This document shows positions 8,185 through 17,107 of a stretch of DNA of 64,000 bases, piece after piece. The position numbers and the translations under genes were made by a program. Under the pieces are notes generated by a model that was not told the DNA's origin, made no database searches, and was given only the letters and a program-made list of their open reading frames with translations. The DNA is taken from the NCBI GenBank assembly GCA_016712445.1, contig JADJRB010000002.1, positions 248,001-312,000 on the forward strand, in the 5' to 3' direction. Within the stretch, counting starts at the first letter, position 1, and each line of letters begins with the position of its first letter. The DNA comes from Acidobacteriota bacterium (GTDB lineage Bacteria; Pseudomonadota; Alphaproteobacteria; Caulobacterales; Hyphomonadaceae).

Positions 8185-9441
8185 ATGTCAGGCGGCCAAG
8201 AACTGAAAGTCAGCGTGCGGCAAATGAAGCATCTCAAATCTTTCGAAGACGCCCTCAACACCATCCGCGGCGAAGGCCGCTACCGGGTCTTCATTGACCT
8301 GCAGCGCCATCGCGGCCGGTTCCCCAAGGCCACCGCCCGCATGGACGATGGCGAGCGGGAAGTGACGATCTGGTGCTCCAACGACTATCTCGGCATGGGC
8401 CAGGACGATGACGTCATCACCTCGATGCACGAAGCGATCGACAGCTTCGGCGCCGGCTCCGGCGGCACCCGCAACATTTCCGGCACCACGCGCTACCACG
8501 TCGACCTTGAGCGCGAACTCGCGGACCTGCACGGCAAGGAAGCCGCGCTGCTCTTCACCTCCGGTTACGTGTCGAACGACGCCACCCTGTCGACCCTCGG
8601 CAAGATCCTGCCGGACCTCATCATCTATTCAGACGCCCTGAACCACGCCTCGATGATTGAGGGCATCCGCCGCTCCGGCGCCGACTACCGCGTGTTCCGT
8701 CACAACGATGTCGACCACCTGCGTGCCCTCATCGAGATCGACGACCCGGCCCGTCCGAAACTCATCGCCTTCGAGAGCGTCTACTCGATGGACGGCGATT
8801 TTGGCCGGATGCTTGAAATCTGCGACCTGGCGGAAGAATTCGACGCGCTGACCTATCTCGACGAAGTCCACGCCGTGGGCCTCTATGGCGACCAGGGCGC
8901 CGGCGTGGCCGAAATGCTGGGACTGGCCGACCGCATCGACATCATCGAAGGCACCCTCGCCAAGGGCTTCGGCGTCATGGGCGGCTACATCGCGAGCCAT
9001 GCGAGTGTCATCGACGCCATCCGCTCGATGGCCTCCGGCTTCATCTTCAGCACGTCCACATGCCCCGTCATGGCGGCCGGCGCGCTCGCCAGCATCCGCA
9101 AGCTGCGCACCGACGAAGGCCGCCGCCTGCGCGCCGTGCACCAGCAGAAGGCAGCGCAGCTGAAACAGAAATTCCTCGATCACGGCCTGCCGGTCATGGA
9201 GTCGCCGTCGCATATCGTGCCGCTGCTCGTGGGCGACCCGGAACGCTGCAAGGCGCTGTCCGACACGCTGTTGTTCGATTTCGGAATCTATGTGCAGCCG
9301 ATTAATTACCCCACCGTGCCACGCGGCACCGAGCGCCTCCGCTTCACGCCGAGCCCGGTGCATGACGAGATCATGATGGACGAGCTGGTCGCCGCTTTGC
9401 TCGCCGTCTGGAAGCAGCTGGGGCTGGACCGGGCCGCTTGA
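8185..9441 (+). CDS. hemA: 5-aminolevulinate synthase (C4/Shemin pathway)
   Basis: Condenses glycine and succinyl-CoA to 5-aminolevulinate, the first step of haem synthesis in alphaproteobacteria; PLP-dependent and cytosolic. The 418-residue product has [14 protein letters not shown] at the N-terminus, the glycine-rich [24 protein letters not shown], the PLP-proximal [12 protein letters not shown], and the Schiff-base lysine at residue 260 in [16 protein letters not shown] 8224 ([11 protein letters not shown]) would resemble other HemA N-termini more closely and cannot be excluded; 8185 is the first ATG. The glyA gene, which makes glycine, lies close by on the same strand. Confidence 0.97.
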   Translation: MSGGQELKVSVRQMKHLKSFEDALNTIRGEGRYRVFIDLQRHRGRFPKATARMDDGEREVTIWCSNDYLGMGQDDDVITSMHEAIDSFGAGSGGTRNISGTTRYHVDLERELADLHGKEAALLFTSGYVSNDATLSTLGKILPDLIIYSDALNHASMIEGIRRSGADYRVFRHNDVDHLRALIEIDDPARPKLIAFESVYSMDGDFGRMLEICDLAEEFDALTYLDEVHAVGLYGDQGAGVAEMLGLADRIDIIEGTLAKGFGVMGGYIASHASVIDAIRSMASGFIFSTSTCPVMAAGALASIRKLRTDEGRRLRAVHQQKAAQLKQKFLDHGLPVMESPSHIVPLLVGDPERCKALSDTLLFDFGIYVQPINYPTVPRGTERLRFTPSPVHDEIMMDELVAALLAVWKQLGLDRAA

Positions 9442-9459
9442 GGGGTTCCTCAGCGGCCG

Positions 9460-9858
9460 TTACCGCTTTTTTCCGAGGCCGATCTGCTTCGCATGTCGCG
9501 AACGCAGTTTGGCGTAATTGGGCGCTACCATCGGATAGTCCGCCGGCAGGCCCCATTTGGTGCGGTATTCCTCGGGCGTCATGTCATACCGTGTGCGAAG
9601 ATAGCGCTTGAGCATCTTCAGCTTCCGCCCGTCTTCCAGGCAGACGATGTACTCCGGTGTGACCGATTTTGCGATCGAAACGGCCGGCTCAAGCTTCTCC
9701 CTCGGCGCTTCTTCATGATGCGCAAGGCCCATGATCGTGGCGTGCACGGTCTTGATCAGGTCGGGAAGGGCGCCCGCCTGCAACGCATTGTTCGCCACGT
9801 AAGATGACACGATTTCAACGGTCATCTCGAGAAGCTCGGATTCTTCCAGTTCTTTCAT
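9460..9858 (-). CDS. MucR/Ros family transcriptional regulator lacking zinc-finger histidines
   Basis: A 132-residue protein that aligns along its length with MucR/Ros regulators: an N-terminal helical oligomerisation half, then CLEDGRKLKMLKRYL, TPEEYRTKWGLPADYPMVAPNYA and a basic tail. In Ros/MucR the finger normally has two histidines, in RHLxTHY-type sequence; here these positions read RYLRTRY, so both are replaced. Zinc-free members that still fold and bind AT-rich DNA are known in this family (Mesorhizobium Ml proteins). ATG 9858 is chosen because AGGTGGGG lies upstream; GTG 9870 is possible. The AT-rich 9860-10000 region beyond it is a plausible target for autoregulation. Confidence 0.88.
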   Translation of the reverse strand: MKELEESELLEMTVEIVSSYVANNALQAGALPDLIKTVHATIMGLAHHEEAPREKLEPAVSIAKSVTPEYIVCLEDGRKLKMLKRYLRTRYDMTPEEYRTKWGLPADYPMVAPNYAKLRSRHAKQIGLGKKR

Positions 9859-10075
9859 GTCCCACCCCACCTGACTCTGTATTCAGTGAACAAGACATCA
9901 GGCTAGACATAGCAATAATTGTAATCAGGGGTCAGCGTAAAGTATCTAAGCCGTAAGTCTGCGAATATATTTGGAAAACGCCAGTTATCGCGGCGAGCTG
10001 ACCAGAGGTTCAGCAGCTGTTGCCCCGGGCGGCACACGCGCGTAAACAGCGCGCAACTCGCTTCCGGAGATTTTC
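9859..10075. promoter_or_regulatory. divergent intergenic region between mucR-like gene and glyA
   Basis: About 217 bases, clearly more AT-rich than the surroundings between 9905 and 9990. It must hold the promoters of both genes. MucR-type proteins prefer AT-rich promoters with T-A steps, so autoregulation is plausible. I see no clear riboswitch fold or convincing -35/-10 pair. Confidence 0.5.
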
Positions 10076-11383
10076 ATGGCAGATTCGGCGCACAGCCCGC
10101 AGGCGCTTTCGGGCGGATTTTTCACCCAGTCCCTCGCAGAGCGCGACCCGGAGCTCGCCGCTGCCATCGGCAAGGAAGCGAGCCGCCAGCAGCACCAGAT
10201 CGAGCTGATCGCGTCGGAAAACATTGTCTCGCGGGCGGTCATGGAAGCGCAGGGAACGGTGCTGACCAACAAATACGCCGAGGGCTATCCCGGCAAGCGA
10301 TACTACGGCGGCTGCGAGTTCGTTGATCTGGCTGAAGAACTCGCAATCGAACGCGCCAAGAAGCTGTTCAACTGCGGCTTTGCCAACGTCCAGCCCAACT
10401 CCGGCAGCCAGGCCAACCAGGGCGTCTTCCAGGCCGTCCTGAAGCCCGGCGACACCATCCTCGGCATGAGCCTTGCCGCGGGCGGCCACCTGACGCACGG
10501 CGCCAAGCCGAACCAGTCCGGCAAATGGTTCAACGCCGTCCAGTACGGCGTCCGGGCGGACGACCACCTGATCGACTTTGAAGAAGTCGCCCGCCTCGCA
10601 CGCGCCCATCGTCCGCAGCTGATCATCGCCGGCGGCTCGGCCTATCCGCGCCAGATCGACTTCGCGAAGTTCCGCGAGATCGCCGATGACGTCGGCGCGC
10701 TGTTCATGGTCGACATGGCCCACTTCGCCGGCCTCGTGGCAGGCGGCGCGCACCCGAACCCGCTCGACCATTGCCACGTGGCCACCACGACCACGCACAA
10801 GACACTGCGCGGACCGCGCGGCGGCATGGTCCTCACCAATGACGAGGCGCTGGCCAAGAAGCTCAATTCCGCCATCTTCCCCGGCATCCAGGGCGGCCCG
10901 CTGATGCACGTGATCGCGGCCAAGGCCGTCGCCTTCGGCGAGGCACTGATGCCGGAATTCCGCGACTACGCTGCCCAGGTCGTCTCCAATGCGCGCGCCC
11001 TGTCCGCCGCCTGCCGCCAGGCCGGGCTCGATGTCGTCTCCGACGGCACCGATACGCACCTCGCGCTGATCGACCTGCGCCCGAAAGGCGTCACCGGCCG
11101 CGATGCCGAGTCCGCGCTCGAGCGCGCCTACATCACCTGCAACAAGAACGGCATCCCGTTCGACCCCGCGCCGCCGACCGTTACCAGCGGTATCCGCGTC
11201 GGCTCGCCGGCTGGCACCACGCGCGGCTTCCGCGAAGCCGAGTTCCTGCAGATCGGCGCGTGGATCGGCGAAATCGTAGACGCGCTCGCGACCGGCAACA
11301 GCGCCGCGACCGAAGACAAGGTCCGCGGCGAAGTGATGGCGCTCACGGCGCAGTTCCCGATCTATGACGGTCTGGGAGCCTGA
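10076..11383 (+). CDS. glyA: serine hydroxymethyltransferase
   Basis: Interconverts serine plus tetrahydrofolate with glycine plus 5,10-methylene-THF; PLP enzyme, cytosolic. The 435-residue sequence has [34 protein letters not shown] and the PLP lysine at residue 242 in [11 protein letters not shown], with [11 protein letters not shown] before it. ATG 10076 follows CCGGAGA. nrdR starts 6 bases after its stop, so glyA probably heads the nrdR-rib-nusB transcription unit, an order common in alphaproteobacteria. Confidence 0.98.
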   Translation: MADSAHSPQALSGGFFTQSLAERDPELAAAIGKEASRQQHQIELIASENIVSRAVMEAQGTVLTNKYAEGYPGKRYYGGCEFVDLAEELAIERAKKLFNCGFANVQPNSGSQANQGVFQAVLKPGDTILGMSLAAGGHLTHGAKPNQSGKWFNAVQYGVRADDHLIDFEEVARLARAHRPQLIIAGGSAYPRQIDFAKFREIADDVGALFMVDMAHFAGLVAGGAHPNPLDHCHVATTTTHKTLRGPRGGMVLTNDEALAKKLNSAIFPGIQGGPLMHVIAAKAVAFGEALMPEFRDYAAQVVSNARALSAACRQAGLDVVSDGTDTHLALIDLRPKGVTGRDAESALERAYITCNKNGIPFDPAPPTVTSGIRVGSPAGTTRGFREAEFLQIGAWIGEIVDALATGNSAATEDKVRGEVMALTAQFPIYDGLGA

Positions 11384-11389
11384 TCCGGT

Positions 11390-11863
11390 TTGCGGTGTCC
11401 ATTCTGCGGCAGTGACAATACGGCAGTAAAGGACAGCCGCTCTGCGGAAGATGATACCGCCGTGCGCCGCCGCCGCGTCTGCGAGAGCTGCGGCGCCCGC
11501 TTCACGACGTTCGAACGCGTCCAGCTGCGCGAGATCACCGTCATCAAGCGCGACGGCAAGCGCTCGCTGTTCGACCGAGAAAAGCTGCAGCGTTCCATCC
11601 TGATCGCCCTACGCAAGCGCCCGGTCGACCGCGAACGCATGGACCAGATGGTCTCCGGCATCGTCCGCAAGCTCGAAAGCGGCGGCGAGACCGAAGTGCC
11701 GTCGTCGGAAGTCGGTGAACTCGTCATGGAAGCGCTGAAGCGCGTCGATCCGGTAGGCTATGTCCGCTATGCCAGCGTCTACCGGGACTTCAAGGACCCG
11801 AGCGATTTCGCCCAGTTCATCGAAAAGGCCGCGCTCGAAGAAGACGACGCCGACGAAGCATGA
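11390..11863 (+). CDS. nrdR: transcriptional repressor NrdR
   Basis: Represses ribonucleotide reductase genes when dATP/ATP is bound. The 157-residue product starts with a zinc ribbon (CPFCGSDNT ... [13 protein letters not shown]: two CxxC pairs) followed by the ATP-cone domain ([20 protein letters not shown] through [10 protein letters not shown]). It begins with TTG at 11390, the only start that gives the invariant M-R-C-P-F-C N-terminus; TTG starts usually mean modest translation. It overlaps ribD by ATGA (11860-11863). The acidic tail EEDDADEA is unremarkable. Confidence 0.96.
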   Translation: MRCPFCGSDNTAVKDSRSAEDDTAVRRRRVCESCGARFTTFERVQLREITVIKRDGKRSLFDREKLQRSILIALRKRPVDRERMDQMVSGIVRKLESGGETEVPSSEVGELVMEALKRVDPVGYVRYASVYRDFKDPSDFAQFIEKAALEEDDADEA

Positions 11864-12513
11864 CCGCCGTCCGCGTCACCCTGAAGCTGGCGACCTCGCT
11901 CGATGGCCGCATCGCGCTCGCCGATGGCACCAGCCAGTGGATCACGTCCAGCGCCTCGCGCGCCCGCGCCCACGAACTGCGCGCGGCCCATGACGCCGTC
12001 ATGGTCGGCCTCGGCACGGTGCTCGCCGACGATCCGCTGCTGACTGCGCGTACCATTCCGCTGCCCTCGCGCCAGCCCATCCGCATCGTCGCGGACTCCC
12101 GCGCGCGCACGCCGCTCACGTCCAAGCTGATGACCTCGCTGAATGTCGGCGCCGTCGTCATCGCAACCGCCGGCGACGCCGCCCAGCCGCTCGCATCGGC
12201 CGGGGCAAGCATCTGGCGCTGCGGCAACGGCATCCGCGTCAATGTCGGCGAAGTCCTGCGCCGCGCAGAGGCGGAAGGGATCCGCACCCTGCTCGTGGAA
12301 GGCGGCGGCCAGCTCGCGGCCAGCTTCGTCCGGGAAGGCCTGGTGCACGAGATCGCGTGGTTCCGCGCGCCGCTGCTGATCGGCGGCGAAGGATTGTCGG
12401 CCATCGGCGAGCTGGGCCTCACGAGCCTCGCGGGTGCGACCCGGTGGCGTCCTGTCGCGACGGAACGGATTGGAGACGACGTCCTCGATACTTATGTTCG
12501 ATCTGAGCAATAG
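11860..12513 (+). CDS. ribD: RibD-type pyrimidine reductase domain protein (deaminase domain absent)
   Basis: Reduces 5-amino-6-ribosylaminouracil phosphate with NADPH in riboflavin synthesis. Only the C-terminal RibD_C fold is present: [41 protein letters not shown] and [14 protein letters not shown] usual bifunctional RibD has about 150 more residues at the N-terminus with the H-x-E and CxxC cytidine-deaminase zinc site; here the ATG overlaps the nrdR stop, so nothing is missing by frameshift. The deaminase must be encoded elsewhere, or the protein has another reductase role. At 217 residues it matches the reductase domain alone. Confidence 0.88.
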   Translation: MTAVRVTLKLATSLDGRIALADGTSQWITSSASRARAHELRAAHDAVMVGLGTVLADDPLLTARTIPLPSRQPIRIVADSRARTPLTSKLMTSLNVGAVVIATAGDAAQPLASAGASIWRCGNGIRVNVGEVLRRAEAEGIRTLLVEGGGQLAASFVREGLVHEIAWFRAPLLIGGEGLSAIGELGLTSLAGATRWRPVATERIGDDVLDTYVRSEQ

Positions 12514-12532
12514 GCCCCGGCAGGATTCTCCC

Positions 12533-13153
12533 ATGTTTACAGGCCTCGTCACAGATGTCGGCACCGTCCGCCGCGCCGAGCATCGCAACGGTCTCACCCG
12601 TTTCGAGGTCGAGAGCGGCTATCCGCTGGCCGAAATCGCCATGGGCGCGTCGATCATGCACTCCGGTGTGTGCCTGACCGTGGTCGACATGGGGCAGGGC
12701 ACGCGCGGCGCCTGGTTCGCCGTCGAAGCTGTGCCGGAGACGCTCGCGAAAACCGTCCTCGGCGGCTGGGCCGAAGGCACGCGCGTCAATCTCGAGAAGA
12801 GCCTGAAGCTCGGCGACGAGCTGGGCGGGCATTTCGTGTTCGGCCATGTCGATGGTGTCGGCGAAGTCGTCTCGGTCGAGCCTGAAGGCCAGAGCTTCCG
12901 CGTCACCATCCGTCCGCCCGCCGCCATCGCGCGCTACTTTGCCACCAAGGGCTCCGCCGCCATCGACGGCGTGTCGTTGACGGTTGCTGATGCGCTCCCG
13001 AATGGCGACTTCCAGGTCGCGATCATCCCGCATACCTGGGAAGTCACGAACCTCAGTGCACTGAAGGCCGGCGCGCGGGTCAACCTCGAAATCGACATGC
13101 TCGCGCGCTACGTGGCGCGCATGATCGGCGCCGATGCGCCGGAAGGAAAGTAG
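12533..13153 (+). CDS. ribE: riboflavin synthase, alpha subunit
   Basis: Dismutates two 6,7-dimethyl-8-ribityllumazine molecules to riboflavin. The 206-residue protein begins with the hallmark [10 protein letters not shown] and shows the internal duplication of two lumazine-binding barrels: GVCLTVV in the first and GVSLTVA in the second, each followed by TxxxT/N-type strands. ATG 12533 is preceded by AGGA at about 8 bases and lies 19 bases after the reductase stop. Second enzyme-coding gene of the rib cluster. Confidence 0.97.
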   Translation: MFTGLVTDVGTVRRAEHRNGLTRFEVESGYPLAEIAMGASIMHSGVCLTVVDMGQGTRGAWFAVEAVPETLAKTVLGGWAEGTRVNLEKSLKLGDELGGHFVFGHVDGVGEVVSVEPEGQSFRVTIRPPAAIARYFATKGSAAIDGVSLTVADALPNGDFQVAIIPHTWEVTNLSALKAGARVNLEIDMLARYVARMIGADAPEGK

Positions 13154-13159
13154 GCCGCC

Positions 13160-14287
13160 ATGAGCAACGAATTCCACGCCGCCATCTCGTCGATCGAGGA
13201 GATCATCGAGGATGCCCGTAACGGCAGGATGTTCATCCTCGTCGATGCGGAAGACCGCGAAAACGAAGGCGACCTCGTGATCCCCGCGACCTTCGCGACG
13301 CCGGAAGCGGTGAACTTCATGGCCCGTTTCGGCCGCGGCCTCATCTGCCTGTCGATGACGCAGGAACGCGCCCACACGCTGCAGCTCGACATGATGACCC
13401 GCAACAACCGCGAAAGCATGGGCACCGCTTTCACCGTTTCGATCGAGGCCAAGGAGGGCGTCACCACCGGCATCTCCGCACATGACCGGGCACGGACGAT
13501 TGCCGTCGCCATCGATCCCACCAAGGATCACGACGACATCGTCACCCCCGGCCACGTCTTCCCGCTGATCGCCAAGGAAGGCGGCACGCTGGTCCGCGCC
13601 GGCCACACCGAAGCCGCCGTCGACATTTCCCGCATGGCAGGTCTCTATCCGGCCGGCGTCATCTGCGAGATCATGAACGATGACGGCACGATGGCCCGCC
13701 TGCCGGAGCTCGTCGCCTTTGCCCAGCTGCACAATCTCAAGATCGGCACCATCGCCGACCTGATCCACTGGCGCCGCCAGAACGACCGTTTCCTCGAGCG
13801 CCGCGTCGAGGCGCCGCTGGACTCCGCCTTCGGCGAAGGCTTCCGCACCGTCTGCTTCCGCAACGCCCTCGACGGCACCGAGCACATCGCCATCGTCCAC
13901 GGCAACATCAAGCCGGACTCGACCACCATCGTGCGTGTCCACCGCACCGACATTCTCTCCGACATCCTCGGCGAGAAGGGCCCCCGCGAAGGCCTCGTCG
14001 GCAAGGCCATGCGCATCATCGCTGAAGCGCCCGAGCCCGGTGTCGTGGTTTTCGTCGGCATGATGAGCCCGAACGCGATTGCCGAGCGCCTTGGCCTCAA
14101 ATCCTCCGCCCCCCGCGATCCCAGCGCGCCCCTGCGCGAATACGGCATCGGTGCGCAAATCCTGCGTGAACTGGGCGTGCAGAAGATGATCTACCTGTCC
14201 GATACGCAGCCCACCCGCCTTGCGGGGCTTGACGGATACGGCCTGACGATAGAGGGCTGGCGCCGCCTGAACGAGGAGAACACCTGA
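13160..14287 (+). CDS. ribBA: 3,4-dihydroxy-2-butanone-4-phosphate synthase with degenerate GTP cyclohydrolase II domain
   Basis: The N-terminal 205 residues form DHBP synthase, which makes the four-carbon unit of riboflavin from ribulose 5-phosphate: [11 protein letters not shown] holds the acidic metal ligands, and [10 protein letters not shown] and [13 protein letters not shown] are intact. The C-terminal half is RibA-like ([21 protein letters not shown], LTNxx-like end). The zinc site of GTP cyclohydrolase II (C-x10-C-x-C, in CLTGDxxGSxRCDC) is replaced by [14 protein letters not shown], with no cysteine. This half is therefore unlikely to hydrolyse GTP. Start 6 bases after ribE; 1-base overlap with ribH. 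Confidence 0.93.
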   Translation: MSNEFHAAISSIEEIIEDARNGRMFILVDAEDRENEGDLVIPATFATPEAVNFMARFGRGLICLSMTQERAHTLQLDMMTRNNRESMGTAFTVSIEAKEGVTTGISAHDRARTIAVAIDPTKDHDDIVTPGHVFPLIAKEGGTLVRAGHTEAAVDISRMAGLYPAGVICEIMNDDGTMARLPELVAFAQLHNLKIGTIADLIHWRRQNDRFLERRVEAPLDSAFGEGFRTVCFRNALDGTEHIAIVHGNIKPDSTTIVRVHRTDILSDILGEKGPREGLVGKAMRIIAEAPEPGVVVFVGMMSPNAIAERLGLKSSAPRDPSAPLREYGIGAQILRELGVQKMIYLSDTQPTRLAGLDGYGLTIEGWRRLNEENT

Positions 14288-14715
14288 TGGCCGACCGCGT
14301 CCTGATCGCGATTTCGCGCTATTACAAGCATATCAGCGACGAGCTGGAAGCAGGCGCTATGGAAGCGCTTGACGCCGCTGGCGCGAAAGTCACCGTGATG
14401 GAAGTGCCCGGCGCGTTCGAAATCCCGGGCCTCATCGCCATGGCCGCCGATTCCGGCCGGTTTGACGGCGCCATCGCGCTCGGCTGCGTCATCCGGGGCG
14501 AAACCTCGCACTATGACTATGTCTGCGGCGAGAGCGCCCGCGGCCTGATGGACCTCATCGTCCAGCGCCGCCAGGCCATCGGCTACGGCATCCTGACCGT
14601 CGAGAACGAAGCCCAGGCACTCGCCCGCGCTGACCGCAAGCGCAAGAACAAGGGCGCAGAAGCCGCCAATGCCTGCCTCGCCATGATCAAGTTCCGCAAG
14701 GAACTGATCCGGTGA
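14287..14715 (+). CDS. ribH: 6,7-dimethyl-8-ribityllumazine synthase
   Basis: Joins the pyrimidine and the butanone phosphate in the penultimate riboflavin step. The 142-residue protein contains VPGAFEIP, GCVIRGETSHYDYVC (the HxE/HYD catalytic region), GYGILTVENEAQA and NKGAEAA, all diagnostic for the family. Translation is coupled both upstream (TGATG) and downstream (GTGA), indicating balanced production within the operon. Confidence 0.97.
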   Translation: MADRVLIAISRYYKHISDELEAGAMEALDAAGAKVTVMEVPGAFEIPGLIAMAADSGRFDGAIALGCVIRGETSHYDYVCGESARGLMDLIVQRRQAIGYGILTVENEAQALARADRKRKNKGAEAANACLAMIKFRKELIR

Positions 14716-15179
14716 GCACCCAGAAGCTCCCCTTCGACGTCACGCGCGCCCGCCGCGCCGGCGCACGCCTTGCCGCCGTGCAGGCGCTCTACGAAATGGA
14801 GCAGACGGACAAATCCGCCCGCGCCACGATCCGCGAATTCATGGAAGACCGTCTCGGCCTCGGCCCGGACGGCGCGCCGATCGAGGACGCCGATCCGGAC
14901 ATCTTCAAGTCGATCGTCAACGCTGTCGTCGACAATCAGGCGCGCATCGACAATGCGATCCTCGCCCGCCTCGCCGAAGGCTGGAAGCTGACACGCCTCG
15001 ACGCCACCATGCGCGCGCTGCTGCGCGCCGGCGGCGCCGAGTTCATCGCCCACCAGGAACTCGCGGACGCGGTCATCCTCGACGAGTACGTCTCGCTCGC
15101 GCACGACTTCTTCGACGATGCGGATGCAAAATTCGCCAACGCCCTGCTGCAGAACATCGGCCGCGACCTGCGCGCCTGA
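14712..15179 (+). CDS. nusB: transcription antitermination factor NusB
   Basis: NusB with NusE(S10) forms part of the antitermination complex on rRNA boxA sites. The 155-residue product starts with GTG overlapping the ribH stop (GTGA). It has RRAGARLAAVQALYEME at the N-terminus and the conserved C-terminal AVILDEYVSLAHDFFDD and KFANALLQNI. Between them is an acidic insert (GPDGAPIEDADPD) typical of alphaproteobacteria. Last gene of the unit; no T-run hairpin follows, so the 3' end is unclear. Confidence 0.96.
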   Translation: MSTQKLPFDVTRARRAGARLAAVQALYEMEQTDKSARATIREFMEDRLGLGPDGAPIEDADPDIFKSIVNAVVDNQARIDNAILARLAEGWKLTRLDATMRALLRAGGAEFIAHQELADAVILDEYVSLAHDFFDDADAKFANALLQNIGRDLRA

Positions 15180-15304
15180 CGCGCGCACTTACGCAACGGT
15201 TTTGCCCCCTTCGCCAAACAAAATAACAAGCCGCATCAAGCGCTTGTAAAATAATTGGCCAAAACTTACGCCACCCCTCCGCGCACGGAGTTATACTCCG
15301 TCCC
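15180..15304. promoter_or_regulatory. intergenic region with a 7-bp inverted repeat before the next ATG
   Basis: The region is locally AT-rich (15210-15270). ACGGAGT (15285-15291), spacer TAT, ACTCCGT (15295-15301) form a perfect inverted repeat that ends 3 bases before the ATG at 15305 and covers the place where a ribosome site should be. It may be an operator or a translation-inhibiting hairpin. Confidence 0.45.
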
Positions 15305-15691
15305 ATGTACTCCATCGCCCGCCTCCGCAGCCACCCGCACTTCGCGCCCTTCTTCGCGCATGTGCACCCGCTGTGCTGGCTGATCCTCTGGTGGGAACTG
15401 AACCGCCTGCTCCGCTGGTTCAAAGCACACGGCATCGGGAACGCGCTCTATTCAGTCAACGAATGGGGCTTCGTCTCCATCCACTACGCCGTGGCCCAGC
15501 CAGACCCGAACGCCTACAAGCCCCCACAGCGAACCTTCCGTCCCCTGACGGACCCCTCGTGGGAGTCTGCTGTTCCGACCTGCCTCGACACCGAGGCAAC
15601 GCCCGAAGCCATCCTCCCGCGCTGGGTGGGCGACGTGTCACCGCGGGTGACGGAGGGGGCTGCAGCCCTCACCCTCCTCGACACCTCCTAG
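15305..15691 (+). CDS. small hypothetical protein with N-terminal hydrophobic segment
   Basis: A 128-residue frame. Residues 12-36 (FFAHVHPLCWLILWWELNRL) are hydrophobic and tryptophan-rich and could be one membrane or amphipathic helix; the rest is Pro/Thr-rich without motifs. I do not recognise a family. The 3' third of the frame contains two DNA palindromes (15637-15651 and 15657-15668) and runs directly into the repeat region, so the C-terminus may have been captured from repeat sequence. No clear ribosome site. It may be non-coding. Confidence 0.4.
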   Translation: MYSIARLRSHPHFAPFFAHVHPLCWLILWWELNRLLRWFKAHGIGNALYSVNEWGFVSIHYAVAQPDPNAYKPPQRTFRPLTDPSWESAVPTCLDTEATPEAILPRWVGDVSPRVTEGAAALTLLDTS

Positions 15692-15701
15692 ACGCCGCTC
15701 A

Positions 15702-15830
15702 TCCCGGCGAAAGCCGGGACCCAGTGCATCAATCTGCACCCTCTCCGCAGATGCCTGCGAAGGCAGGCATCCAGCCTCCGCCCTCTACACCGAGAACTGG
15801 ACTCCCGCCTGCGCAGGGGTCCGCGGAGAG
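15702..15830. repeat. palindromic intergenic repeat cluster (CCCGGCGAAAGCCGGG type)
   Basis: It contains TCCCGGC-GAAA-GCCGGGA (15702-15719), then ATGCCTGC-GAAG-GCAGGCAT (15751-15770), then a third CCCGCCTGCGCAGGGG-like hairpin near 15803-15818. All sit inside the longer arms CTCTCCGC (15741-15748) and GCGGAGAG (15823-15830). The same tetraloop hairpin design recurs at 32278-32353. The cluster lies between convergent genes and could end transcription from both sides. Confidence 0.8.
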
Positions 15831-15891
15831 CTCACATCAAGAACCAGAAACCGGCCGGCTCACCCCCGCGTCCGGCCCTCGGCGCTGCGAT

Positions 15892-17055
15892 CTATGCCAA
15901 CTCCCGCGCCCAGCGGCGCAGGTCTTCCACGAAAATCTCCGGCACTTCCATCGCCGCGAAATGCCCGCCCTTCGGCATCTCTGTCCACCGGACCACGTTA
16001 TACGCCCGCTCTGCCCAGCTGCGCGGCGGCGCCACGATATACCGCTCGCCCGGATAGCTCGCGAACGCCATCGGCGTCTCGCAGCGTTGCCCGGCCTGCA
16101 GGCCGTTGCCGCCCTCCTGGAACAAGGCGTTGTAATACCAGACGCTGGTCGCGATGGCGTCATTGACGAGGTAGATCATCACATTGGTCAGCAGCTGGTC
16201 GCGCGTGTAGACGTCCAGCAGCCCGCGTTCGCTCAGGTCGCTCCAGCCATGGAATTTCTCGAGGATCCACGCCGCCGTGCCCATCGGCGAATCCATCAGG
16301 GCCATCGCCAGCGTCTGCGGCTTCGTCGCCTGCTCCATCAGGTAGGCGCCCTCGGCCTGCATCATCATCTGGGAGTGCGCCAGCCAGGCCTTTTCATCTG
16401 CCGTCTGAGGAACCGCGTCTGCCGGGCGCAGCGCCATCATGTTGAGATGGATGCCGCGGCAGCCGCCATTGCCGGCCCCGTGATTGACGCCCAGCCAGGA
16501 GGTCACCATCGACCCCCAGTCGCCGCCCTGCGCCAGGTAGGTCTGGTAGCCCAGCACATCGCGCATCAACTTGTCCCACAGCGCGGCCGTTGCCCGCTGC
16601 CCGATCGGGGAGGCGGGCTTCGCCGAAAACCCGTAGCCGGGCAGGGACGGGATCACGAGGTCGAAAGCGTCCTCCGCCTTTCCTCCGTGTTCGGACGGAA
16701 AGGCCAGCGGCCCGATGGCCTGCCAGAATTCAAAGAAGCTGCCCGGCCAGCCATGCGTGATCAGGAGCGGCCGCTTGCCGCCCGCCTCGCCAACCACGTG
16801 CACGAAATGGATCGCAAGGCCGTCCACCTCGGCCATGAAGTGTGGATACCGGTTGAGGTCGGCTTCGGCCTTCCGCCAGTCATACTGCTCCAGCCAGTAT
16901 TTCTGGATGTCCTGCATCACCGGCGTCGACATGCCATAGGCGAAGCCCTGCTCATTGGCAGGCGCGGGAAACCATCGATACGCCTCGACCCGCGCGCGGA
17001 GGGCGGCGAGCTTGGCGTCGGGCACGTTGATCTTGAACGGTCTGGGCTGGGTCAT
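15892..17055 (-). CDS. epoxide hydrolase (EHN-domain alpha/beta hydrolase)
   Basis: Hydrolyses epoxides to diols through a covalent aspartyl ester. The 387-residue protein has the N-terminal EHN segment (PFKINVPDAKLAALRARV ... WLEQYDWRKAE), the oxyanion motif HGWPGSFFEFW, the nucleophile elbow QGGDWGS with Asp as nucleophile, and the catalytic histidine in GGHFAAMEVPE near the C-terminus. This is the microsomal-type EH family, common in hydrocarbon-degrading marine bacteria. No signal peptide. The physiological substrate is unknown; the P450 gene at 24.8 kb is a conceivable metabolic partner but is not linked. Confidence 0.93.
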   Translation of the reverse strand: MTQPRPFKINVPDAKLAALRARVEAYRWFPAPANEQGFAYGMSTPVMQDIQKYWLEQYDWRKAEADLNRYPHFMAEVDGLAIHFVHVVGEAGGKRPLLITHGWPGSFFEFWQAIGPLAFPSEHGGKAEDAFDLVIPSLPGYGFSAKPASPIGQRATAALWDKLMRDVLGYQTYLAQGGDWGSMVTSWLGVNHGAGNGGCRGIHLNMMALRPADAVPQTADEKAWLAHSQMMMQAEGAYLMEQATKPQTLAMALMDSPMGTAAWILEKFHGWSDLSERGLLDVYTRDQLLTNVMIYLVNDAIATSVWYYNALFQEGGNGLQAGQRCETPMAFASYPGERYIVAPPRSWAERAYNVVRWTEMPKGGHFAAMEVPEIFVEDLRRWARELA

Positions 17056-17107
17056 GATGCGCGGGAGCCTACGCCGCCCGCCGGAATTCTCAATCGGAAT
17101 CCGGGCG

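Noticed and set aside
9439..9452. TGAGG-GGTT-CCTCA as hemA terminator
   Set aside because: Only 5 bp and no T-run; too weak to call.
9859..10075. Glycine or SAM riboswitch upstream of glyA
   Set aside because: No recognisable core motif or tandem helices, and the AT-rich sequence fits a regulator-bound promoter better.
12419..14158. Long open frame on the minus strand opposite ribE and ribBA (579 codons)
   Set aside because: It is antisense to well-identified riboflavin genes, has no family motif, and such frames arise from the high GC third-position bias.
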